DNA of 38,694 nt from Bifidobacterium breve (GTDB lineage Bacteria > Actinomycetota > Acidimicrobiia > Acidimicrobiales > Ilumatobacteraceae): positions 1 through 38,694 of the forward strand of contig CAMBPP010000002.1 in the NCBI GenBank assembly GCA_945869715.1, read 5' to 3'. The position numbers were made by a program, and so were the translations under genes. Of this stretch, positions 19,220 to 27,230 are shown piece after piece. The number at the start of each line of letters is the position of its first letter. Position 1 is the first letter of the stretch. The notes beneath the pieces were generated by a model that saw nothing but the letters and a program-made list of their open reading frames with translations, was not told where the DNA came from and ran no database searches.

Positions 19220-20163
19220 CTGCTGGCCAACGCAGCGAGACCGTTCGCGACCTCCAGCGACGGCTACGCAGTTGTGGCTTCATTCAACACACTCTCGATG
19301 AAGAGGGTTTCTTTTGTGCTGCCACAGAAAAAGCTCTCGTAGAGTTTCAAGCATCGCGCGGCCTACGCACTGACGGTGTGTGCGATATAGCAGCGTGGAG
19401 CGCACTTGTTGAAGCATCGTGGTCGCTCGGTGATCGCATGTTGTATCTCACCTCACCAAACTTTCGTGGAGACGATGTCACACAACTGCAATCATTGCTT
19501 TCGCGTTTAGGGTTCGATTGTGGTCGTGTCGATGGCATCTTTGGCCCGCTTCTGGCGCGTGCCATTAGTGAGTTTCAAAAAAATGCGGGTATCTCTATCG
19601 ACGGCATTTGCAGCACCGACACGGTGGCCGCGCTTGAGCGCTTGAGTTCTCAAACCGGAGAAGGCCCCGGCATCTCTTCTCTGCGCGACACCGAGCGCTT
19701 TCGCGCCACAGGTGATGACAGAAAATTGCGTCGTGTTGTGGTGGGCCAATTTGGCGGGCTCAGCGGGGTGGCCCGCCTCATTTCTCGCGCTCTGCGCGGT
19801 GCTCACGAAATTGTGATGTTGGTCGATGAGCCCGATGTTGCCGCACACGTTTTGGCCGCCAATCATTTTCACGCCGATACCTATATTGGACTCGAAGCAC
19901 ATGCCGAACCCACGTGCACCATTGCTTTTTATGCAGTGCCCGGCTTCAGTTCGGCAGGTGGAGAACTGCTCAGCAATGCCATCGCCGATGCGCTCAGAGC
20001 CGCATTGCCCTCTCTCACCGTGAACTGCGTAGGAATGCGCCTTCCTATTTTGCGAGAAACGCGTATGCCGGCAGTGATGTGCAGCCTTGGACCATTTGAT
20101 GTCATCACCCAACACGGGCCAGAAGTTGCCGAAGCCGTTGCATCAGTTTTAACGCAGCAGTAA
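19198..20163 (+). CDS. CwlM-like protein: two PG-binding repeats plus degenerate amidase-3-like domain, probable ATT start
   Basis: The frame-1 coding signal extends upstream of the track ATG (19378) with a full first PG-binding repeat (TAGQRSETVRDLQRRLRSCGF...ALVEFQASRGLRTDGV). AGGAG 19185-19189, 8-nt spacer, ATT 19198. Confidence 0.7.
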   Translation: MSDPFPLTAGQRSETVRDLQRRLRSCGFIQHTLDEEGFFCAATEKALVEFQASRGLRTDGVCDIAAWSALVEASWSLGDRMLYLTSPNFRGDDVTQLQSLLSRLGFDCGRVDGIFGPLLARAISEFQKNAGISIDGICSTDTVAALERLSSQTGEGPGISSLRDTERFRATGDDRKLRRVVVGQFGGLSGVARLISRALRGAHEIVMLVDEPDVAAHVLAANHFHADTYIGLEAHAEPTCTIAFYAVPGFSSAGGELLSNAIADALRAALPSLTVNCVGMRLPILRETRMPAVMCSLGPFDVITQHGPEVAEAVASVLTQQ

Positions 20164-20227
20164 TCCACAGCTTTATCCACAGACAATACACAAGGTTTTC
20201 CCCGTGTTATCCTAAGGTTTATCCACA
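20161..20227 (+). promoter_or_regulatory. DnaA-box cluster between convergent cwlM-like and parB genes
   Basis: TAATCCACA 20161-20169, TTATCCACA 20173-20181, TTATCCACA 20219-20227. Confidence 0.65.
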
Positions 20228-20295
20228 GGCTGTGTGTAACCTCCAGGCAAGGTTGACATCACCCTCGTCTAGACATCGAGACTCTTTGTAGCGCG

Positions 20296-21207
20296 TTACG
20301 CCTGTTCGGTCATCTTGCGGTAGATCCGTTCCAGATCTTCGAGGTCCGCAAAGTCGATGCCCACCCGGCCGCGCTTCCCGTTCATTGTTACGGTCACTTT
20401 GGTTGCGAGAAACTCGCTCAAGAGGTTTTCGAGTTCCAATAAACCTGGTGGCCGTAACGCTGGCTTTTTCCCCGTGGGCTGAGCAGGTTCGTCTACTTCA
20501 ACTATGGGCTTTCCGCCCTGGCGCTCACGTACCGCGTCTTCTACTGCGCGCACCGACCAACCTTCATCCACCGCACGGCGAGCCAACTGTTCTTGGAATG
20601 CCCGATCGGGAGTTCCCAATATTGCTTTGGCGTGCCCAGCAGCTAAGCGACCGTCGGCCAACAAGTGTTGAATGCTGGGTGGCAAAGTAAGAAGGCGCAA
20701 TGCGTTGGTAATGGCTGAACGGCTTTTCCCTACCCGGCTGGCAATTTTCTCATGCGTGAAAGCAAAGTCATCCATCAACTGCTGATACGCCGATGCTTCT
20801 TCGAGCGGGGTGAGATCTTGTCGATGAAGGTTCTCTACCAATGCCTGCTCGACTGATGCAACATCGTCGGTAGGGCGCACCACTGCAGGAACAGTGGCGA
20901 GGCCAGCTCGTGTTGCTGCACGCCAACGCCTTTCGCCTGCAATGAGCTGATATTTTCCATCGGCAATTTGGCGTACCAAGATGGGCTGCAATACACCAAT
21001 GGCTCGAATGGAGTCGGTGAGTTCCGACAACGCACTTTCGTCGAAATGCACACGTGGTTGATTGGGGTTTGCCTCAATGGATTGCACAGGAACATCGCGT
21101 AAGAGAGGGCCGTTGACCCCAGTCGCTGCGCCAACTTCAGTTTTCTCTACCAGGTCGGCAGTAATGAGAGCTCCAAGACCTTTACCTAATCCACTTTTAC
21201 GCGCCAC
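20296..21207 (-). CDS. parB: Chromosome partitioning protein ParB
   Basis: ARKSGLGKGLGALI; NPNQPRVHFDESALSELTDSIRAIGVLQPILVR; YQLIAGERRWRAA; HTH SRVGKSRSAITNALRLL. GTG 21207 start with GGAG upstream; the track start (21300) is too long. Confidence 0.95.
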   Translation of the reverse strand: MARKSGLGKGLGALITADLVEKTEVGAATGVNGPLLRDVPVQSIEANPNQPRVHFDESALSELTDSIRAIGVLQPILVRQIADGKYQLIAGERRWRAATRAGLATVPAVVRPTDDVASVEQALVENLHRQDLTPLEEASAYQQLMDDFAFTHEKIASRVGKSRSAITNALRLLTLPPSIQHLLADGRLAAGHAKAILGTPDRAFQEQLARRAVDEGWSVRAVEDAVRERQGGKPIVEVDEPAQPTGKKPALRPPGLLELENLLSEFLATKVTVTMNGKRGRVGIDFADLEDLERIYRKMTEQA

Positions 21208-21973
21208 TGACAATCTCCTTTGCTGCTGCCCGATACGCCTTGGCGCCAGAAGAGCTGGAGTCGAAGGTGGTGATGGGCTGTCCAAATGATGGTGCTTCAC
21301 TTAAGCGCACATTGCGGGGAATCACGGTCTCGTAGACACGCGCTCCAAATTTGTTACGCAACTCCTCCACCACCTGATCGGCCAAATTATTGCGCATATA
21401 CATCACGCACAAAAAGGTGGGGTCGGGGAGGTTGGGGTTCAAGTTCTTGCGAATGAGGTGTAGGTTCTTCAACAAAATCTCAATGCCTTCCAGCGGAATG
21501 TATTCCGTCTGAACTGGCGTGATGATTTCTGTTGCTGCGGTCAGCGCATTCACGGTGAGTAAACCTACCGACGGTGGGCAGTCGATGAGGATGTAGTCCC
21601 ACTGGTCGGCAACGGGGGCAATGGCGTTGCGCAAGCGACCCTCGCGCCCAAAGGCCGATACGAGCTCAATTTCTGCTCCGGCCAGGTTGATGTTCGACGG
21701 AACAATAAAGAGGTTTTTCACTGCAGTGGGTTCCACCGCATCTTCCAGCGGCACCTCTTGAATGAGCACGTCATAGATGGTGTTCTCCAGATCACGGGTG
21801 TCGATGCCCAGCGATGAGGATGCATTGCCCTGCGGGTCAAGGTCGATGATGAGGGTCCGAAACCCCATCTCGGCAAAACAAGCGCCGAGGTTGACCGTCG
21901 AGGTGGTCTTCGCTACGCCACCTTTATTGTTGGAAACAGCGATGATGCGGGGTCCCGTTGTAGAGGTTGACAT
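21197..21973 (-). CDS. parA: Chromosome partitioning ATPase ParA
   Basis: IIAVSNNKGGVAKTTSTVNLGACFAE; LIIDLDPQGNASSSLG; IDCPPSVGLLTVNAL. Confidence 0.96.
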   Translation of the reverse strand: MSTSTTGPRIIAVSNNKGGVAKTTSTVNLGACFAEMGFRTLIIDLDPQGNASSSLGIDTRDLENTIYDVLIQEVPLEDAVEPTAVKNLFIVPSNINLAGAEIELVSAFGREGRLRNAIAPVADQWDYILIDCPPSVGLLTVNALTAATEIITPVQTEYIPLEGIEILLKNLHLIRKNLNPNLPDPTFLCVMYMRNNLADQVVEELRNKFGARVYETVIPRNVRLSEAPSFGQPITTFDSSSSGAKAYRAAAKEIVSGA

Positions 21974-22025
21974 GCCTCCATATTACTCCCGTCTGCCTCA
22001 ATGGTGGGTGGATGGGGAAATAAAA

Positions 22026-22041
22026 TGTTCCACGTGGAACA
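22026..22041. promoter_or_regulatory. parS site
   Basis: Perfect 16-bp palindrome TGTTCCACGTGGAACA, close to the parS consensus. Confidence 0.9.
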
Positions 22042-22103
22042 TCGTTTTTGCTCAATAACTCCCAGTTATTGCCCATTCGACCCGCATTTTTCTCAGAAAT
22101 AGA

Positions 22104-22119
22104 TGTTCCACGTGGAACA
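22104..22119. promoter_or_regulatory. parS site
   Basis: Second identical TGTTCCACGTGGAACA, 78 bp downstream. Confidence 0.9.
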
Positions 22120-22132
22120 TTGGGGATCTTTT

Positions 22133-22681
22133 TCAACGCTCCGTTTTTTTGGTGAAGCGCGCCAGGTGCAATATCAACTCCGGCCCCTCGAGCCCGGCGC
22201 CCTCAACCAGTGCCTGCTCCCAGCGGCTGGCGCTACCTGCTGGCGGCTCACTCAAGAGCACGGTTCCTCCGGGTCGCACGAGTGCCGCGGAATACTTCAA
22301 AGTGGTTTCATGCGGTCCGAATCCGCGCGACATCGCCGCATCAAAAGTTTCTTGCCACTCGTCTTGTCGAGTGAGTGTGCCAACATCGGCGCACACCACG
22401 TGCACCCGATGGCTCCACCCCAACGACACAATGGCGCGCTCGAGTGCATCGGTGCGTTTTCCTCGACGGTCAACCAAGGTGATCTCTAGCTCGGGTCGCA
22501 ACTCGGCTACCACCAAGCCAGGGACTCCCGCTCCTGAACCGAGGTCGACCACGCGGCGACATAAGTCGGGGAGGGCAAAAGCAAACGCACCGGCGTGCTC
22601 AATCACTTCGCTAATCGGGCGAAGGCCAAGCGCGCCGATGCGTTGTGCGTCGGTCAAGATCTCGTGAACGGTTCGCGCCAC
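22133..22681 (-). CDS. rsmG: 16S rRNA (guanine-N7) methyltransferase RsmG/GidB
   Basis: RVVDLGSGAGVPGLVVAELRPELEITLVDRRGKRTDALERA; AMSRGFGP. Confidence 0.92.
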   Translation of the reverse strand: MARTVHEILTDAQRIGALGLRPISEVIEHAGAFAFALPDLCRRVVDLGSGAGVPGLVVAELRPELEITLVDRRGKRTDALERAIVSLGWSHRVHVVCADVGTLTRQDEWQETFDAAMSRGFGPHETTLKYSAALVRPGGTVLLSEPPAGSASRWEQALVEGAGLEGPELILHLARFTKKTER

Positions 22682-22691
22682 GAGAAGTGTC

Positions 22692-23552
22692 TTACTCGCC
22701 AGACTGTGCTGGTTCTACCACAATTTGACGATATGGGTCGTCGCCACGTGAGCGGGTGACCACGCCAGTCTGTTCAGACAAGGCATCGTGCACCACTTTG
22801 CGGTCGGCAGATGCCATTGGCTCAAGAACTCGGGGCTGGCCCGACTCCACTACTTCGCCCGCTACTTTCAGGGCAAAACGGGTGAGCGCATCGCGACGGC
22901 GCTCGCGGTAACCAGCAACATCTACACGCAAGCGGGTGTCGTGGTCGCCCAAGCGACGCTGTGCTACCACCCGAGTAAGGTCTTGCAGTGCCAAGAGCGT
23001 ATTGCCACGTGGGCCCACCAAGAGGCCAAGATCGTCGCCATTCACTTGTGCTTCAAGTTCTTCGCCTTCACGTTCCACAACAACTGTTCCGACGAGGCCA
23101 AAAGCATTGACGACACCCGTGAGGAAGGTAACTGCCTGGGCGCTCACCAATGCGGGGTCAACCGGATCGCCCTTCGGACGATCGTCATCGCGTGGTTCAC
23201 GCGGTGGGCGGCGATTGCCTTCACCGGCAGGTTTTGCCTGGCGGGGGCGATCGTTATTGCGGCCACGAGTGTTTGAACGCTCGGGGCGTGCTTCGCCTGA
23301 GGTCTCCTCGGTGCTGTTGGTCTTTTCGCCAGCAGGCTTGCGGCGTGGGTTACGACGCTCTGTTTTCTGGCGGGCTTGCGTGGGGCGAACGCGAGCACGC
23401 ACACGAGCTTCGCCGCGTGTACGCCCAAATAAACCCTGTGTCGGCTCTTCCAAAATATCGAATTCGGCGTCGTCTTCGGCTACTCCCAATGCGTCGAGAG
23501 CGGCGTTCTTTGCTTCGTCGATACTACGACCTGTTGTTTCTACCCATTCCAT
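22692..23552 (-). CDS. jag: Jag/KhpB-like RNA-binding protein (Jag-N, KH, R3H)
   Basis: MEWVETTGRSIDEAKNAALDALGVAEDDAEFDILEEPTQGLFGR; NGDDLGLLVGPRGNTLLALQDLTRVV; C-terminal R3H-like MASADRKVVHDALSEQTGVVTRSRGDDPYRQIVV. Confidence 0.92.
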   Translation of the reverse strand: MEWVETTGRSIDEAKNAALDALGVAEDDAEFDILEEPTQGLFGRTRGEARVRARVRPTQARQKTERRNPRRKPAGEKTNSTEETSGEARPERSNTRGRNNDRPRQAKPAGEGNRRPPREPRDDDRPKGDPVDPALVSAQAVTFLTGVVNAFGLVGTVVVEREGEELEAQVNGDDLGLLVGPRGNTLLALQDLTRVVAQRRLGDHDTRLRVDVAGYRERRRDALTRFALKVAGEVVESGQPRVLEPMASADRKVVHDALSEQTGVVTRSRGDDPYRQIVVEPAQSGE

Positions 23553-23599
23553 GACTTCATCCTTCGTTCTGTGTTCACGTTAATTATTAGACTTTTAGT

Positions 23600-24535
23600 T
23601 TATTTATTGCGCTTCGATGGCGGAATTGGTCGCTGTGGACGACCGCTTGGCGCAGGCTTATTCTTCGACGGGGTCACACGTTTGCTTTGCACTGGTGCTG
23701 GCTTGTCGACCTTGTCGGGCTTGAGACCCTTGCCCGATTTGCCCTTTGCATCTTTTGCCATATCGCTCGCCGCTTTGCTCGCTGCTTGCGCCTGGCGACC
23801 AATGGAGCCGTCGTGTCCATAGAAACGCTTGGTGATGTACCACTGCTGCAAGATACGAACAACGGCTTGCGTGAAGTAGTAGATGACGAGCCCGGTTGGC
23901 AAAAACACTTGGAAAACCGCGAATGCCACAGGCAGGTACTGCATGATCTTGGCCTGCATCGGCGACATCGAGGCACTGGTGGTGCGCGACGCAATCATCC
24001 TTTGCTGCACAAAGAAGGTAAAAGCCAGCAACACAATCATGAGGGCATACGGGATGCCTTTCACGAAGTCTTCACCCATCACTTTGGCAGGAGTCTTGGC
24101 AAGGTCGAGACCAAAAGCGAGCATCTCTTTTGACTTGTCGAGGGCTAGGTAGAGCTCTGAATTTTTGGCGATATAGCTGGGGTTAAAGGTTCCGTCGTCG
24201 CCGAATTTTGACAAGCCGTTGAGTACGCGGAACATAATGATGAACACGGGCAATTGCGCAATGAGCGGCAGGCACGAGGCCAATGGGTTCACCTTGTGCT
24301 CTGAATAGAGCTTCATCATTTCTTCGTTTAATTTTTGGCGGTCGCTCTTGTATAGCCCTTGCAGCCTGCGCATTTCTGGCTGCAGCCGCTGCATTTCCAA
24401 CATGCCCTTGGTGCTCTTGAGCGTGAGCGGGGTGAGGAGAAGCATGATGGAAACGGCTACTAATGCGATGGCGAATGCATAGTTGTGGACCAAGCCATAA
24501 AAAACGCTGACGAGCCAGGCTGCTGCTTGAAACAT
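23600..24535 (-). CDS. yidC: Membrane protein insertase YidC
   Basis: MLLLTPLTLKSTKGMLEMQRLQPEMRRLQ; NPLASCLPLIAQLPVFIIMFRVL; YLPVAFAVFQVFLPTGLVIYYFTQ. Confidence 0.95.
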   Translation of the reverse strand: MFQAAAWLVSVFYGLVHNYAFAIALVAVSIMLLLTPLTLKSTKGMLEMQRLQPEMRRLQGLYKSDRQKLNEEMMKLYSEHKVNPLASCLPLIAQLPVFIIMFRVLNGLSKFGDDGTFNPSYIAKNSELYLALDKSKEMLAFGLDLAKTPAKVMGEDFVKGIPYALMIVLLAFTFFVQQRMIASRTTSASMSPMQAKIMQYLPVAFAVFQVFLPTGLVIYYFTQAVVRILQQWYITKRFYGHDGSIGRQAQAASKAASDMAKDAKGKSGKGLKPDKVDKPAPVQSKRVTPSKNKPAPSGRPQRPIPPSKRNK

Positions 24536-24539
24536 TTTT

Positions 24540-24800
24540 CTACTTTCCTAATAGTTCATGTGTGTGAGATGTATGTACTTCGGGCACTGGGTCGAAACCC
24601 GAGGGACCAAAGGGGCGGCACCGCAGCAACCGCTTGGCGGTGAGCCAAAACCCGCGGGTGGTGCCATGAAGCGCGAACGCTTCGTGGGCAAAAGAAGAGC
24701 AAGAAGGGGAGAACCGACACGGTGAAGGCCGACCCGACCGAGCTCCTTGGTAAAACTCAATTGCCGACAGACAACGCTCATTGAAGGTGCGCTGGGTCAT
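24540..24800 (-). CDS. yidD: Membrane protein insertion efficiency factor YidD
   Basis: SAIEFYQGARSGRPSPCRFSPSCSSFAHEAFALHGTTRGFWLTAKRLLRCRPFGPSGFDPVPE; start 24800 overlaps the rnpA stop (ATGA). Confidence 0.9.
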   Translation of the reverse strand: MTQRTFNERCLSAIEFYQGARSGRPSPCRFSPSCSSFAHEAFALHGTTRGFWLTAKRLLRCRPFGPSGFDPVPEVHTSHTHELLGK

Positions 24801-25129
24801 GAGACCTTCTGTTTGGCGGTAGTGATGAGTTGCAACATGGTGTTGGTGAGTTCCTGAAACGACAGCGCGGTGGCTTCTTTGTGTGCCCCAATGAGGTAAT
24901 ACCCCGGAACCAATTGGCTCGTATTTGCGGCCAAGATCTCTCTCATTTGGCGCCGAATGCGATTTCGCACAACGGCCGAGCCGGTATGGCGCCCTAAGGC
25001 GTAAGCCACACATGGCTGAGAAAGAGCAGGGTCAACAAGCACAGAACACCACACAGAGCCCACGCGCACACGAACACCTTCGCGCCCTAAACGGCGAAAA
25101 ATAGTGTGTTCGTGAATGCGTCCGATCAA
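24797..25129 (-). CDS. rnpA: Ribonuclease P protein component
   Basis: [21 protein letters not shown] signature; TTG start overlapping the rpmH stop. Confidence 0.9.
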   Translation of the reverse strand: MIGRIHEHTIFRRLGREGVRVRVGSVWCSVLVDPALSQPCVAYALGRHTGSAVVRNRIRRQMREILAANTSQLVPGYYLIGAHKEATALSFQELTNTMLQLITTAKQKVS

Positions 25130-25260
25130 GCGGAAAGGCGGTAGCGGCCCTTGGCGCGGCGGTTTTTGAGAATTTCACGACCTGCACGAGTGCTCATGCG
25201 ATGGCGAAAACCGTGCTTTTTGGCGCGACGACGATTATTTGGCTGGAAGGTACGCTTCAT
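25126..25260 (-). CDS. rpmH: 50S ribosomal protein bL34 (below ORF-track cutoff)
   Basis: Translated by hand: [44 protein letters not shown]. Confidence 0.97.
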   Translation of the reverse strand: MKRTFQPNNRRRAKKHGFRHRMSTRAGREILKNRRAKGRYRLSA

Positions 25261-25415
25261 GGGTCCAGAATCTTTCGAATTATGTAAGGTGAACGGGAAC
25301 CGCGAGAGGCAGGACCGGGGCTACAAGAGCGAAGCGGCACGTCGATTCGGGTGACCATTGTTCAGGCTAGGCGAGACCAACCCCCATTCCCAACCAAGGC
25401 TGTATTTTTTTGCCC

Positions 25416-25504
25416 TGTGGATAATCTGCTATGGTGTATTTCCCACCGAAAAAGTGGCGAAAAGCACGAAAAACACCTGAAAAACGTCCACAGCCTGTGG
25501 ATAA
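25416..25504 (+). promoter_or_regulatory. DnaA boxes upstream of dnaA
   Basis: TGTGGATAA at 25416-25424 and 25496-25504 in the rpmH-dnaA intergenic region. Confidence 0.75.
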
Positions 25505-25565
25505 CCATGTGTATAAAAAGTGTTTTTCGTCGCCAAATACCGTATCAGCGCGAAAGGAGACCGAC

Positions 25566-26945
25566 ATGGCAGAACACGACACCGTGTGGACAGCGGTCTC
25601 TACCTTGCTCCGAGCCCAGGTATCTGAAGCGGTGTGGCTCTCCACTTTTCAAGACGTCATTCCTCTTCCCGGCGGCGACGATGCGTTGCGCCTGCAAGTT
25701 CCGAATGGCCACATCAAAGAACGCATTCTCACCCGATATTTGCAATTGGTGCTCGACGCCCTTGCTGAAATTGACGAAAACGATCGCCAGCTCGTGGTGG
25801 AAGTGGCCCCCATTGTGGGAGGTGAGAGCGATGCTGGCCAGGCCGACGACTTCACCCGTGGCGCCTTTGACGACGACCTCGCTCTGTCTGGCAGTGCGGC
25901 AACTTCACTACGCGGGCAAGCCATTGGGCTCAACCCCCGCTACACCTTCGAAACCTTTGTGAAGGGCGCCTCAAACCAATTCGCCCTGGCCGCTGCTCAC
26001 CGCGTGGCCGAAACCCCAGCACGGTCGTACAACCCGTTGTTCATTTACGGATCAGCTGGCTTAGGAAAAACTCACCTTTTGCACGCCATTGGCGAATACG
26101 TTCACCAGAACTATTCCCATTACGAAGTGCGCTATGTGTCAACAGAAACATTTATGAATGAATACGTTGACGCCATTCGTAGCAACACCACGGCTGCTTT
26201 CAAACGCAGGTACCGCGAAGTTGACGTTCTGCTCATTGACGACATCCAGTTCATGGAAGGCAAAGAAGGCCTTCAAGAAGAGTTTTTCCATACGTTTAAC
26301 TCGTTGCACGGCGCTAATAAGCAAATTGTTATTTCCTCCGACCGTGTGCCCGACGCTATTCCTACATTGGAAGACCGTTTGCGGGGCCGTTTCCGCTGGG
26401 GTCTCATTACCGACGTGCAGCCGCCAGACCTCGAAACCCGGTTGGCTATTTTGCGCAACTACGCCGAGCGTAACGGCACCAAGGTGCCCGACGATGTTCT
26501 TGAATTCATTGCTGCCAACATCACCTCAAACATTCGTGAACTAGAAGGCGCCCTCATTCGCGTCACCGCTTTTGCCGCCCTCAACCGCGTCAATATGAAC
26601 GTGGCAACTGCCCAAGACCTGCTTGCCGACCTCTTGTCGCAATCTGCCACTCGTGTGCGTAGCGATGAAGAGTTCTTGGCCGATATTGCTGCGTACCTCG
26701 GCTACAGCGTTGAAGCCTTGCGCGGCAAAAGCCGCCAGCGACCATTGGTCATGGCTCGTCAAATTGCGATGTATGTCATGCGCGAACAGACCGAGTTGAG
26801 TTATCCGTCTTTGGCACGCCTTTTTGGTGGTCGCGACCACACCACCGTTATTCATGCTGTTGAAAAAGTTGGGCGTTTAATGGCCGAACGCAAACAGGTT
26901 TACGACCAGGTCACCGAACTTTTCCGCCGGGCGAAAAAAGGATGA
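25566..26945 (+). CDS. dnaA: Chromosomal replication initiator DnaA
   Basis: GSAGLGKTHLLHAIGEY; VLLIDDIQFMEGKEGLQEEFFHTFN; GRDHTTVIHAVEKV. ATG 25566 preceded by AAAGGAG; the track start (25431) is too long. Confidence 0.97.
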   Translation: MAEHDTVWTAVSTLLRAQVSEAVWLSTFQDVIPLPGGDDALRLQVPNGHIKERILTRYLQLVLDALAEIDENDRQLVVEVAPIVGGESDAGQADDFTRGAFDDDLALSGSAATSLRGQAIGLNPRYTFETFVKGASNQFALAAAHRVAETPARSYNPLFIYGSAGLGKTHLLHAIGEYVHQNYSHYEVRYVSTETFMNEYVDAIRSNTTAAFKRRYREVDVLLIDDIQFMEGKEGLQEEFFHTFNSLHGANKQIVISSDRVPDAIPTLEDRLRGRFRWGLITDVQPPDLETRLAILRNYAERNGTKVPDDVLEFIAANITSNIRELEGALIRVTAFAALNRVNMNVATAQDLLADLLSQSATRVRSDEEFLADIAAYLGYSVEALRGKSRQRPLVMARQIAMYVMREQTELSYPSLARLFGGRDHTTVIHAVEKVGRLMAERKQVYDQVTELFRRAKKG

Positions 26946-27230
26946 GTGACGTGTCATTTCCACTGGGGACAACATGTGGTTTGCTAAGTGGACAAACTGC
27001 GTCCCTTTGGGCACAAAGTGGGTTTTATCCACCACAGCGCACACATGTTCGCTTCCCCCTGTGGAAAACTGTGGATAACCTGCGTCGGACCTTTTCTTTT
27101 CTTTTATTGGTCCAAAGCGACTTTGTCCACAATCCACAGCCCTTATTACAAGCATTAAGTATTTATCCCCCTTCCACTGTCAATAACACAAACCCCCCTC
27201 ACGGCATATTGAGCCAACAAAGGAGCCGCT
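26946..27230. other. Chromosomal replication origin oriC
   Basis: dnaA-dnaN intergenic region. Perfect DnaA box TGTGGATAA 27070-27078; near-consensus TTATCCACC 27025-27033, TGTGGAAAA 27060-27068, TTGTCCACA 27123-27131; weaker AGTGGACAA 26987-26995 and TTATCCCCC 27163-27171. AT-rich CTTTTCTTTTCTTTTATT and TTATTACAAGCATTAAGTATTTAT. Confidence 0.85.

Noticed and set aside
19507-20115. 202-aa minus-strand ORF opposite the cwlM-like gene
   Set aside because: No domain features; the sense strand carries PG-binding and amidase-like domains.
22740-22755. CACGTG cores elsewhere (e.g. GCCACGTGAGCG here, ATGTCACGTGGCAC near 29945) as extra parS sites
   Set aside because: Flanking bases do not match the parS palindrome.
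22936-23583. 215-aa plus-strand ORF opposite jag
   Set aside because: Low-complexity mirror of the Jag linker region; the sense frame is clearly Jag/KhpB.
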